Assembly: GCA_038736355.1 (NCBI GenBank)
Contig: JAVYML010000001.1
Location: 1 to 64,000 of the forward strand
Source: Candidatus Hadarchaeales archaeon
GTDB taxonomy: Archaea; Hadarchaeota; Hadarchaeia; Hadarchaeales; WYZ-LMO6
Direction: 5' to 3'
DNA: 64,000 bases
This document shows, piece after piece, positions 47,334-55,054 of the stretch; within the stretch, counting starts at the first letter, position 1; the number at the start of each line of letters is the position of its first letter. The position numbers and the translations under genes are program-made. The notes beneath the pieces are model-generated. The model did no database searches and was not told the origin of the DNA. It was given only the letters and a program-made list of their open reading frames with translations.

Positions 47334-47924
47334 GTGACCCTGCAAAAATGGGAAGAAGTGCTCAACTCCGCCCTAGATTCCGATGAGAAGTTCAGGGAAA
47401 CCCTGAGGAGAACCCTAAAGGAGCTCCATTTGGACATGAAGGAATTCAGCAAACTTTCAGGTGTTTCTGAGAGTTCCCTTTACAAAATCCTCTCTGGGCA
47501 TAGGGTCAATCCCAGGCTCTCCACTCTCCGGGACATCCTCAAGACCCTCAGGAACCTCGAAAGCCCTAAGGAGGAGGAACCCTTCATCGCCCTCATAGCC
47601 TCGAGATCCTCCCTCGATGCCCTAACCACTTCCCACGTGACGGTGGGAAACTTCAGGATAAAGATCAAGGGATATGGTGCCTCCAGCATCGAGGATGCCA
47701 TTGTCGCCGCTCTCAGTGCCGAGCAAGAGGGAGCCAAAGCCATCGTTTGCGGACCCGTGGTGGCAACCATCTTAGAAAAAATAGTGAAGGTACCTATTTC
47801 CTCTTGTCCCGTTTCCCTTTGCAACCAACCCCTCTTAGAAGCAGCCAAAAATGCCGCCAAAAAAATCGCGGAAGAACTCGCTGTGACTAAGAGAGAGGCT
47901 GAGAGACGAAAAGTAATACGGTAA
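47334..47924 (+). CDS. HTH transcriptional regulator with PrpR-like sensor domain
   Basis: A 196-residue putative regulator. Residues of about 20-75 are an XRE-like helix-turn-helix (FSKLSGVSESSLYKILSGHR). Residues of about 85-190 form an alpha/beta domain (GASSIEDAIVAALSAEQEGA, then VCGPVVATIL and SSCPVSLCNQPLLEAA) that resembles the N-terminal sensory domain of PrpR-type activators. A CPVSLC motif could bind a metal or ligand. It opens the island containing SCP2-like, AOR and McrA genes, so local control is plausible. Confidence 0.75.
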   Translation: MTLQKWEEVLNSALDSDEKFRETLRRTLKELHLDMKEFSKLSGVSESSLYKILSGHRVNPRLSTLRDILKTLRNLESPKEEEPFIALIASRSSLDALTTSHVTVGNFRIKIKGYGASSIEDAIVAALSAEQEGAKAIVCGPVVATILEKIVKVPISSCPVSLCNQPLLEAAKNAAKKIAEELAVTKREAERRKVIR

Positions 47925-47955
47925 GGTTAAATATCCCCCCTACCTTGAAAAAAAG

Positions 47956-48402
47956 ATGCCTGGAGTGGAATCGGATCTTTTCATAGCAGGGGTGAGGAGT
48001 TTTCTCAACGTCCTGATAAGCAACATAGAGGCCGACCCACAGTTCCAAGAAAAGACCAAGGGAAAGAACTTTTATCTTACCAACGTGATAAGACTTCCAC
48101 CATCTTTTAAGGAAAAAGGCATGGAAGACGCCTACATGCGCATTCACCTCTCGGAAGGTAAGGTGGAAGCCGAAGTGGGAACGAGTCCCCTAGAGGCGGA
48201 CTTGGTGCTGGAGGGGGACTGGGAGACTTGGAAGAGCGTGATCTCGGGTCAGGAAGAACTTTCCAACGCGGTGGTGGAGGGAAAAATACAAGTCGTACAA
48301 GGAGCGGAGAAAATGGATTTTGAAGTCATCTCGCTGATCGCCAACGCCATCATGCGTTCCACCGTTCCCATGGACGTCTTCAAGCTGATAGAACCTTCTT
48401 AA
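47956..48402 (+). CDS. SCP2-like lipid-binding protein, copy 1
   Basis: A 148-residue single-domain protein matching sterol-carrier-protein-2 folds. The GKNFYLTNVIRLPP strand, AYMRIHLSEGKVEAEVG, PLEADLVLEGDWETWKSVISG and NAVVEGKIQVVQGAEKMDF follow the usual SCP2 order, in which the polar face covers a hydrophobic tunnel. In other organisms SCP2 domains carry fatty acyl-CoA or lipids. It follows the regulator gene by about 30 bases, with a TTAAATA between them, and converges on AOR with a 4-base overlap. Confidence 0.75.
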   Translation: MPGVESDLFIAGVRSFLNVLISNIEADPQFQEKTKGKNFYLTNVIRLPPSFKEKGMEDAYMRIHLSEGKVEAEVGTSPLEADLVLEGDWETWKSVISGQEELSNAVVEGKIQVVQGAEKMDFEVISLIANAIMRSTVPMDVFKLIEPS

Positions 48403-50342
48403 AGGGCAGGAAGTCTAAAGCCTTCACCCTCCAACCCCAATTCTCTGAGCTTCTGGGGAGTAGGTAGGCCCGTGGCCCCATCCCAGCCCCTCTCTTCGTA
48501 GTAATCCTTCAACAAGTTCTCCATGTCTTTTTCCGATAGGACTACCTCCCCATAATAATCCCTCAGGAGGACTTCTCCCTCCGGTGTCTTTCGAGGTATG
48601 AGCCATATCTTAGAGCACTTGTAATCTTCCTTGCGCAGTCCCTCCTCCGCGTTCAGCATTTTCCAGAAGGTAAAGATCCTCTCCCCTTTCTTCCTCAACT
48701 CTTCCACTCCCACCTCAAAACCTGTAACGAGGGAGTAGAGTTCCGCTGCCAAGTTCAAGTTGAGATATTTAATACCCAAAAAGCCCCAGAGGGCATGAAC
48801 GATGCAAGTACCCAAGCTGTTGTAGATCACCATCCTGTCCTCCGCATATCTCGCATATCTCGCGGGATTGAACTTCATGGGTCCCCCAAAAATCCTATCC
48901 AACTCCCCTTCGGAAAGCCCCATTTCCTTGGCGTCCACTTCCCTCAGCACTTGGGGATCCACCATTGGAACGGTGTAGAGGGACTGGGTTCCCCCGTGAT
49001 GGGGTCGAGGAGAAGTGAGGTGGGAGAAGGCCTGAGGATGGAGTCTGGTGAACCTGGCATCCTGAATGGCGTCAACACCCCTGAAGAGGCCCGTTCCCTC
49101 CTCGAATTCATCCGGGTCAGCTCCCAGCTTCTCGGAAGCCGGATACCATCCATCCGAAAGCAACCCTCCAAAACCTTCCCTTTCCGCTATCTCCTTGAAA
49201 AGGCGCCGATAAGTTTCGAAGTTCCTTTCCAACTTTTCTTTGAGCTTTCCCGTCTTGGAGAGTCTGGTAACCCAATTCACCAATTGGCTGGTGGTAAAAT
49301 AACACATTCCCTCCCTGTTACACAGGTCCAAGAGGGCTACCGCATCCCTCGGATCCTCCAACTCCAACCTCTGACCCACTCTCGCAGGCAACATGTAGGA
49401 TCCCGTAAAGGTGGAAAGTCCGGCATGTCTTCCTTCCCTGATGTGGAAGTCCACCCTACATCCCATCGGACAGCCCCAGCACGAAGAGTTCCTTCCCCCT
49501 TTGAACTTCAACCAAGTCTCCGGACCATAGAGCTCGTTCCACTTGGAGTATTCCCACACACCCTCCCTGACGAGGGGAGAGTGGGCGGGCCATCCAGCTG
49601 CTATCCCCAACACCCTCCACTGGGGAAGAAGGGGATTCTTCTCTATGTCCTCCCTCCACTTCTTGACCAACTCCGAGAGCTCCTCTTCCTTTGCCACCGC
49701 TATTCTTCCCTCACCCCTGGCCACCACGGCCTTCAGATGCTTGGAACCCATCACTGCCCCCACCCCGAATCTTCCCAGTGTTGCCACCCTGTCCACGATG
49801 GCCATCGCATGTCTCACCCTTCTCTCGCCCGCCCTCCCTATCACCGCTAACCCTGCCCCCGGATGCTCACGAAGGAGCCATTCCGTAGTCTCGTAGGTAT
49901 CCTTCCCCCAAAGGGCTGAAGCATCGAGGAGTTCCGCCCTTCCATTCTCCAAATTCAGATACACGGGCTCCTCCGCCTTCCCTACTATTACCACATGGTC
50001 GTAACCAGCTCTCTTGAGCTGTACTCCCAGTCTACCTCCACAAACGGCTCCATCCACGAAGTGCTTCCCCCCTCTCGAGAAAATGGGTGATTTGGTGGTG
50101 GCCACCAACTTGGTGGCTCCAGGAACTTCCGTTCCAACCAAGGGGCCTGCCCCCAAAACTAAGGGGTTGGCGGGAGAAAGGGGATCGGAGAGGGGTTTGG
50201 CCTCCTCCCTATAAAGCTTCAAGTTTATTCCCAACCCTCCAAGAAAACCCTTTACCAAATCCTGGGGAAGATCCCTTCTCCGGATCTCGCCCGTGCTTAG
50301 ATCCACTTTCAGTATAGAACCAACGTAACCGAAATGACCCAC
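48399..50342 (-). CDS. Aldehyde:ferredoxin oxidoreductase family protein
   Basis: A 647-residue tungsten- or molybdenum-pterin enzyme that interconverts aldehydes and carboxylates with ferredoxin. The N-terminal domain (YVGSILKVDLSTGEIRRRDLP, FLGGLGINLKLY, and NPLVLGAGPLVGTEVPGAT) is typical. The iron-sulfur cluster ligands appear as CWGCPMGC near residue 295, with a further cysteine downstream. Compared with classic AOR the segment near residue 360 (DLCNREGMCYFTT) is changed, so the substrate may differ. In this island it could oxidise a fatty or short aldehyde. Confidence 0.92.
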   Translation of the reverse strand: MGHFGYVGSILKVDLSTGEIRRRDLPQDLVKGFLGGLGINLKLYREEAKPLSDPLSPANPLVLGAGPLVGTEVPGATKLVATTKSPIFSRGGKHFVDGAVCGGRLGVQLKRAGYDHVVIVGKAEEPVYLNLENGRAELLDASALWGKDTYETTEWLLREHPGAGLAVIGRAGERRVRHAMAIVDRVATLGRFGVGAVMGSKHLKAVVARGEGRIAVAKEEELSELVKKWREDIEKNPLLPQWRVLGIAAGWPAHSPLVREGVWEYSKWNELYGPETWLKFKGGRNSSCWGCPMGCRVDFHIREGRHAGLSTFTGSYMLPARVGQRLELEDPRDAVALLDLCNREGMCYFTTSQLVNWVTRLSKTGKLKEKLERNFETYRRLFKEIAEREGFGGLLSDGWYPASEKLGADPDEFEEGTGLFRGVDAIQDARFTRLHPQAFSHLTSPRPHHGGTQSLYTVPMVDPQVLREVDAKEMGLSEGELDRIFGGPMKFNPARYARYAEDRMVIYNSLGTCIVHALWGFLGIKYLNLNLAAELYSLVTGFEVGVEELRKKGERIFTFWKMLNAEEGLRKEDYKCSKIWLIPRKTPEGEVLLRDYYGEVVLSEKDMENLLKDYYEERGWDGATGLPTPQKLRELGLEGEGFRLPAL

Positions 50343-50388
50343 ATCTTTCCCTCACCTGAGAGACTAAAAATGTGCGTTTCCAACAAAA

Positions 50389-50397
50389 TTTATAAAC
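50389..50397 (+). promoter_or_regulatory. TATA box of SCP2-like copy 2
   Basis: TTTATAAAC lies 22-30 bases before the GTG start of the SCP2-like gene, in the 76-base divergent gap to the AOR gene. Confidence 0.5.
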
Positions 50398-50418
50398 TCC
50401 TTTTTCAAAAAGAAAGGC

Positions 50419-50985
50419 GTGGGGGAGGATTTAAAGAAAATCGTTGAAGAAGCCTTCCAACTTCCTTTAGACGAGCTGAGGGGGAACCTCCCCACCCTTC
50501 TCAACGGCATAAAGGAATTTGGAGTTTCCAAACTCATGGAGCTGGTCCCAGATCTCATACCGAGGTTGGCAAGTAGGCTCAAGGAAGTAAACGTGACCCA
50601 GTTCATTAAAGATGATCCCGAAACCTCTGCTAAGTTCATGGATATCCTTTGGGAGGGAATTAGTTTGCTCGCCGAAAAGAATCCGGATGTGAAGGAGGCC
50701 CTAGAGAGGGTGGGAGAGGTGTCCGTGAACTTGGAAGCGATAGATAGTCCCATGAGGGGTCATTTCAGGATAAGCGGGGGTAAGCTTTCTGGCGGATCCG
50801 GATTGTTAGAAAAAGCCGATCTCACGGTAAAAGGCTACACCCAAGTCATGATAGAATTGTTTTTGGGAGAAAGGGATCCAACGGAGGCCTTTTTCAAACA
50901 GCTCATAAGAACGGATGGAAGTATACCTTTGGCCATGAAAGTCTCCTCAGCCATGATGGAGGTCTCCCAGCTCCTCAAGGGTTAA
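50419..50985 (+). CDS. SCP2-like protein with N-terminal helical extension, copy 2
   Basis: A 188-residue protein. The first 90 residues are helical (LPTLLNGIKEFGVSKLMELV and FMDILWEGISLLAEKNP). The last 95 residues form a shortened SCP2-like domain (GHFRISGGKLSGGSGLLEKA, ADLTVKGYTQVMIELFLGE, DGSIPLAMKVSSAMMEV). The GTG start follows AAAGAAAGG. Its stop lies one base from the stop of the convergent 490-residue unknown. The domain call rests on pattern, not on a strong motif. Confidence 0.6.
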   Translation: MGEDLKKIVEEAFQLPLDELRGNLPTLLNGIKEFGVSKLMELVPDLIPRLASRLKEVNVTQFIKDDPETSAKFMDILWEGISLLAEKNPDVKEALERVGEVSVNLEAIDSPMRGHFRISGGKLSGGSGLLEKADLTVKGYTQVMIELFLGERDPTEAFFKQLIRTDGSIPLAMKVSSAMMEVSQLLKG

Positions 50986-50986
50986 T

Positions 50987-52459
50987 TCAATCTACCTTCT
51001 TCCCCATTTTTTTGTCTGCCAGCTTGCTGTAATATTCTAGGTTTTTCCCTGAACCGTCGTAACCTTCCTCCACCATGATCTCCACTTTCTCCCTAGTGAT
51101 GTCGAAGGGCCATATCTGACCTTTGTTGGGATCGAGGGGAGGAAAGTCCTTAGGCTGGAGGGGCTCCACGGAAGGATCGAAGAGGAAGTGGAATCTACCC
51201 GTCTCCTCTATGGATGGCAATTGGCCCGTTTCCTTGTTCAGACCTCCCTCGCTCTCCAGCAATTCCAGGAACTCTTTGCTGGGTGGGGTCTCCAAGTACT
51301 GCCTGATATTGATAGGCTCCAGAGAGGGTGGAATGGCCCTCGCCAAAACGAAGGGCGGAAGGATTCCCTTTACGTGGGGATAGAACTGACCATGCTCCCA
51401 CTGGAACTTCCTTATCTTGAAGAGGTTGGGAATCTTTTTCTCACTGCAGGCATATTTGTGGATGGTGTTATACCCTCCCAAGAAAAGTTCACTCATCCTC
51501 TTCACGAAGGTCTCTTGCGTAAGACCCAACAAAGTTCTCAGGATGGGGGGCAAGGGCACGTAGGAGAAGAGGTTGTACCTGACCCCAAGGGCAGCCGTGT
51601 TCAGGCCATAGTAAACGTAAAGGAAGAACTCGCTACTCATGAGGGCATTCTGGGCGATGGTGCTGATGTAAGCCGAAACACCCGAGATGTAAAGTGTGGC
51701 GTGTAACCACTTGGAGAAGAGCTCCGTACGCATATCCATGATCACGTCTCTTACCCCCATCCCCCAATCGTAAGGATCCCAATAATACTTGGGAACATCC
51801 CTCACCTTGACCCCCGTCCTGAGGTGTCTACGGTTTAACCTATCGTCCAGCTCTTCTTTGCTACTGGCTCCCGTCCAAGTCTCCGTTGAGGTCAGGAAGC
51901 ACTTCTCATCCTCCTCATCAAAGTATTGGGAAATGTCCTTCGAGGCTCCCAGAAGCCAACGATGTACTGGGATGCCATCCTCGTTATGATAACCTAGGAT
52001 CCAATAGACTTCCCTAGTAAAGTCATCCACATGAACATACTCCACGGTAGCATATTTTCCATAAAGCATCTGACAAGTGGTCCTCCCCACATCCGATCTG
52101 CAAAGGTAAGCGGGTGGGTGACTCAGATAGCAGAGGTTGTCCATGAGATAAAGTTCTTCCCTGGGTGGAGGATTTTTGAGCAGCCTTCTGGAAGTCTCCA
52201 CCGCATGGTCTACGCGGTAGGACCACTCCACGAAGTTCTCGTACTTGAGTCTCTGCCATTTTTCTGGGGTCATGCCCAAGTATCTGAAGATGTGCCTCCA
52301 AACCGGCATAGAAGTGAAGATTTCCAAGCTAAGGGGCATTTGTCCTGGGAAGGGGTTGATGGCACTGAGATAATGCCAAATCTTATCCAAACCCATGCGT
52401 TTGATCCACTCTTCCCATTCCGCCTTTTGCTTGGCACTCCTTTCCTCCATTGTTTCCAT
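50987..52459 (-). CDS. Unrecognised 490-residue protein of the McrA island
   Basis: No family recognised. The protein is rich in Trp, Tyr, Phe and Met, and the N-terminal 100 residues are helical. A middle block holds several cysteines (DNLCYLSHPPAYLCRSDV, GRTTCQMLYG). A more hydrophobic part (residues 260-330, LHATLYISGVSAYISTIAQN then SSEFFLYVYYGLNTAALGV) is not a clear membrane domain. No McrB or McrG signature was found. It follows SCP2-like copy 3 by 9 bases behind a GGTGGGAAG site, so both act together. A soluble enzyme acting on a hydrophobic substrate is a guess only. Confidence 0.7.
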   Translation of the reverse strand: METMEERSAKQKAEWEEWIKRMGLDKIWHYLSAINPFPGQMPLSLEIFTSMPVWRHIFRYLGMTPEKWQRLKYENFVEWSYRVDHAVETSRRLLKNPPPREELYLMDNLCYLSHPPAYLCRSDVGRTTCQMLYGKYATVEYVHVDDFTREVYWILGYHNEDGIPVHRWLLGASKDISQYFDEEDEKCFLTSTETWTGASSKEELDDRLNRRHLRTGVKVRDVPKYYWDPYDWGMGVRDVIMDMRTELFSKWLHATLYISGVSAYISTIAQNALMSSEFFLYVYYGLNTAALGVRYNLFSYVPLPPILRTLLGLTQETFVKRMSELFLGGYNTIHKYACSEKKIPNLFKIRKFQWEHGQFYPHVKGILPPFVLARAIPPSLEPINIRQYLETPPSKEFLELLESEGGLNKETGQLPSIEETGRFHFLFDPSVEPLQPKDFPPLDPNKGQIWPFDITREKVEIMVEEGYDGSGKNLEYYSKLADKKMGKKVD

Positions 52460-52468
52460 CTTCCCACC

Positions 52469-52939
52469 TCACACGAACTCCGTTTTCGATACTAAGAGGA
52501 GCGTGAACTTCGTATATCCATCCAATCTCCTCGTAAACTCAAACATTCTCCCCCTGAACTCGATTTCCCTGTCCATGGTAGCCCATAGGAAATCCTCACC
52601 CGTCTTTATCTTCTCGAAGGTGGAATATTTTCCCTTCATCATCGCCGTATATGATTCTCCTTCCTTGGCCGGTCTGAAATCCACCAACTTCCCCTCTTTC
52701 CATTCCAAGAGAAGCGTCACCCTATCCGTTTCTTTGGCCTTCTTGAAGAGTGCCTCATCTATCATTCCCCCATCCAAGATGGCCTTCTCTAACTCTGGGG
52801 AGAGTCTGGAGATGGGAAGTTCCTCAACTATCCAAAGGATCTTCTCGCTGGCTCCCTCGAGGCTCCCCACATTAGAAGGATCGGAATTCCAACCTTCCTT
52901 GATGCTCTCAAACCATTCCTTCGTTAGCACCAAGGGCAC
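52469..52939 (-). CDS. SCP2-like protein, copy 3
   Basis: A 156-residue protein whose last 110 residues follow an SCP2-like strand order (VTLLLEWKEGKLVDFRPAKE, SYTAMMKGKYSTFEKIKTGE, DREIEFRGRMFEFTRRLDGY, KFTLLLV). The N-terminal 45 residues are helical. It is the first gene of a two-gene unit with the 490-residue unknown. A CTTTTTAAA element 20-28 bases before the ATG suggests a leaderless transcript, divergent from the acyl-CoA synthetase gene. Confidence 0.6.
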   Translation of the reverse strand: MPLVLTKEWFESIKEGWNSDPSNVGSLEGASEKILWIVEELPISRLSPELEKAILDGGMIDEALFKKAKETDRVTLLLEWKEGKLVDFRPAKEGESYTAMMKGKYSTFEKIKTGEDFLWATMDREIEFRGRMFEFTRRLDGYTKFTLLLVSKTEFV

Positions 52940-52994
52940 AAAAAATATAATCTTGAGGTGTTTAAAAAGATTAGGTTCTAAGAAACTCGGAGAA

Positions 52995-53003
52995 TTTATA
53001 AAG
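52995..53003 (+). promoter_or_regulatory. TATA box of the acyl-CoA synthetase gene
   Basis: TTTATAAAG lies 22-30 bases before the ATG; a strong AAAGGAGGAGAGG ribosome site sits between the two, so the true transcription start may be slightly further upstream. Confidence 0.4.
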
Positions 53004-53024
53004 AATTACGGAAAGGAGGAGAGG

Positions 53025-54470
53025 ATGAGTTGTGGTGAGTCAAAAGAATTACCCAAAAGAACTCTAGAGAATCTAAGATACCTCTTCGATCCCCAATCGG
53101 TAGCGGTGATAGGAGCCTCCCGCTCTCCCATCAAGTGGGGAAGTATCATCCTAAAACACGTCATCGAGGGGGGTTTCAAGGGGGAAATATATCCCGTCAA
53201 TCCCCACGAAGAGAACATTATGGGGCTTAAAGCCCATCCGAAGGTTCCGGAGGAAACGGACCTGGCCCTCATCGTCACCCCTGCCAAAACCGTTCCTTCC
53301 CTTTTGAGAGAATGTGCCGAAAGGGGAGTGAAGTCCGTGGTAGTTATTTCGGCGGGTTTCAAGGAAACTGGAAAAGAGGGAGAAGAACTGGAAAGGGAAC
53401 TCGTGAAAATCGCGGAGGAGGAAGGTTTACCTTTTGTGGGCCCCAACTGCATGGGTATTTTCTCGGCTACTTCTAGCCTCTGTGCCCTCATGGCTTCCGT
53501 CAAACCGCTCAAAGGTAATATTTCCTTTCTTTCTCAAAGCGGGAATCTCGGCACCCAGCTGCTCGATCGAGGAACCTACTACCACATAGGTTTTGATATC
53601 TTCGTGAGCACCGGGAATGAAGCCTTCCTGAGATGTGAGGACTTCATAGAGGTACTGAGGGAGAGAAAATCCACAAAGGTCATCCTCACTTATATAGAAG
53701 GGGTAAAGAACGGCAGGAAATTCTTCGAAGTGGCAAGGAAAACCACTCCCCTCAAACCCATCATAGCCCTTAAAGTGGGAAAGACCCAAGCCGGAAGCAG
53801 GGCTGCCAAGTCCCATACGGGTTCTCTTTCGGGCTCCACCCAAGTCTATCGGGGTGTCTTCAAACAGGCGGGGGTAATAGAGGTGGAAACTACCGAAGAC
53901 CTACTTAAGGTAGCCATGGCCTTGGAGCAACCCCTTCCCAGAAACAACCAAGTGATCATCCTCACCAGGGGAGGAGGATGGGGGGTGGCCGCCACCGATT
54001 CCTGCCAAGAAGGTCTGGTGGAGGTACCTCCTCCTCCACCTTCCATCTTGGAAGAGCTGAATTCTTTCATGCCTCCCTACTGGAGCAAAGGTAATCCCAT
54101 CGATACGGTGGCTGAGTTGGATCCTTCTCTCGAATTCAAAATCCTGAAAACCATAGAGAAATGGGATGCCGGAGGACTCATAGTACTTGGGGGACTGGAC
54201 GCTTACGCCACCAGATTCCTAGACCCAGAACTGAGGAAAGTTTATGTGAAGGAAGTACAGATCCCCCTCATCAAAAGACTCATAGATCTCAACCGGAAAG
54301 GTAAAACTGTCTTCGCCGTTGCTCTTAAACCCTTGGACAAATCCAGATCCGTCAAACTCCTCCGAAAAAACCACATTCCCGTTTACTTCTCACCGGAAGA
54401 TGCCGGGAGAGCCTATTCCAAATTAATAGAGTACAAGAAGATGAAGGAGAAGTTGGAAGCCTACGGGTGA
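53025..54470 (+). CDS. ADP-forming acyl-CoA synthetase, alpha subunit
   Basis: A 481-residue CoA-binding subunit of the NDP-forming acetyl/acyl-CoA synthetase. It starts DPQSVAVIGASRSPIKWGS (CoA-binding Rossmann fold), continues GPNCMGIF and LSQSGNLGTQLLD, and has AKSHTGSLSG carrying the histidine phosphorylated during catalysis. The ATP-grasp beta subunit is not in the window. In archaea the enzyme conserves acyl-CoA energy as ATP or activates acids. The ATG after a GGAGGAGAGG ribosome site was chosen; an upstream extension is antisense to the SCP2-like gene. It converges on SCP2-like copy 4 with a 10-base overlap. Confidence 0.9.
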   Translation: MSCGESKELPKRTLENLRYLFDPQSVAVIGASRSPIKWGSIILKHVIEGGFKGEIYPVNPHEENIMGLKAHPKVPEETDLALIVTPAKTVPSLLRECAERGVKSVVVISAGFKETGKEGEELERELVKIAEEEGLPFVGPNCMGIFSATSSLCALMASVKPLKGNISFLSQSGNLGTQLLDRGTYYHIGFDIFVSTGNEAFLRCEDFIEVLRERKSTKVILTYIEGVKNGRKFFEVARKTTPLKPIIALKVGKTQAGSRAAKSHTGSLSGSTQVYRGVFKQAGVIEVETTEDLLKVAMALEQPLPRNNQVIILTRGGGWGVAATDSCQEGLVEVPPPPPSILEELNSFMPPYWSKGNPIDTVAELDPSLEFKILKTIEKWDAGGLIVLGGLDAYATRFLDPELRKVYVKEVQIPLIKRLIDLNRKGKTVFAVALKPLDKSRSVKLLRKNHIPVYFSPEDAGRAYSKLIEYKKMKEKLEAYG

Positions 54471-55045
54471 CCTCTAGGCCAGCACCTTGGTCTGGGAACT
54501 TCGAATCCCAGAATGGCCGTCATCACATCGTATTGGTCCAATCCCGCCGTGGTATTCCCTATGATTTCCGCCCTTCCCTCGTACACAGCGTTGAAGACGC
54601 TTATTTCCCCTCCCAGAATGGGAACGAAATCGTAGTATCCCATCTTAATCCAGAGATCGGGCTCCTCTTCTGGTGGACCCTCCAGCACTTGAGTGGGATT
54701 CAAGAACATCCTCACGAACTCCGTCCCACGTTTGGGGTGTATTATCTCATAAACGATTAGACGGGTGGGCGCCGAGGCGGCCAGCTCCATGGCCTTGGGA
54801 CTCGAGATCGCCCTTCCTATGATGAAATCCATGAAGAGCTCGTATGCCGTCGGCTCCCTTCCCCTATCCTGAACCCATTTGGAATAGGGGGGCTCCCTCC
54901 ACCACCCATCCGGACGAGGACGGCACATGCTTGGAGGGGGAAGGGGTTCTGGAGTAACCCTGTCCAAAACGGATGGAAGTTTGGTTTTTTCATATTCCTC
55001 TGCAAACTTGGGATACATCTCCCGAAGGGAAGGCAACTTTCCCAT
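54461..55045 (-). CDS. SCP2-like protein cotranscribed with mcrA, copy 4
   Basis: A 194-residue protein beginning 9 bases after the mcrA stop behind GGTGAGAGG, so it is translated from the mcrA transcript. Residues of about 85-180 look SCP2-like (TRLIVYEIIHPKRGTEFVRM, EEEPDLWIKMGYYDFVPILGG, NAVYEGRAEIIGNTTAG). The first 70 residues are Pro- and Trp-rich (PPPSMCRPRPDGWWREPPYS). It was compared by eye with McrG and McrC and shows no resemblance to either. Its coupling to mcrA makes it the best candidate partner. Confidence 0.65.
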   Translation of the reverse strand: MGKLPSLREMYPKFAEEYEKTKLPSVLDRVTPEPLPPPSMCRPRPDGWWREPPYSKWVQDRGREPTAYELFMDFIIGRAISSPKAMELAASAPTRLIVYEIIHPKRGTEFVRMFLNPTQVLEGPPEEEPDLWIKMGYYDFVPILGGEISVFNAVYEGRAEIIGNTTAGLDQYDVMTAILGFEVPRPRCWPRGHP

Positions 55046-55054
55046 CCTCTCACC

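Noticed and set aside
50987-52459. Possible mcrB
   Set aside because: Length is similar to McrB but none of the McrB signatures (such as its FFSHSIYGGGG region) can be found; left as unknown.
52395-53024. N-terminal extension of the acyl-CoA synthetase by about 210 residues
   Set aside because: It is antisense to the SCP2-like gene and shows no homology; the ATG at 53025 has a strong ribosome site and the family N-terminus.
54461-55045. Possible mcrG after mcrA
   Set aside because: Too short and without any McrG motif; the strand order fits an SCP2-like fold better.
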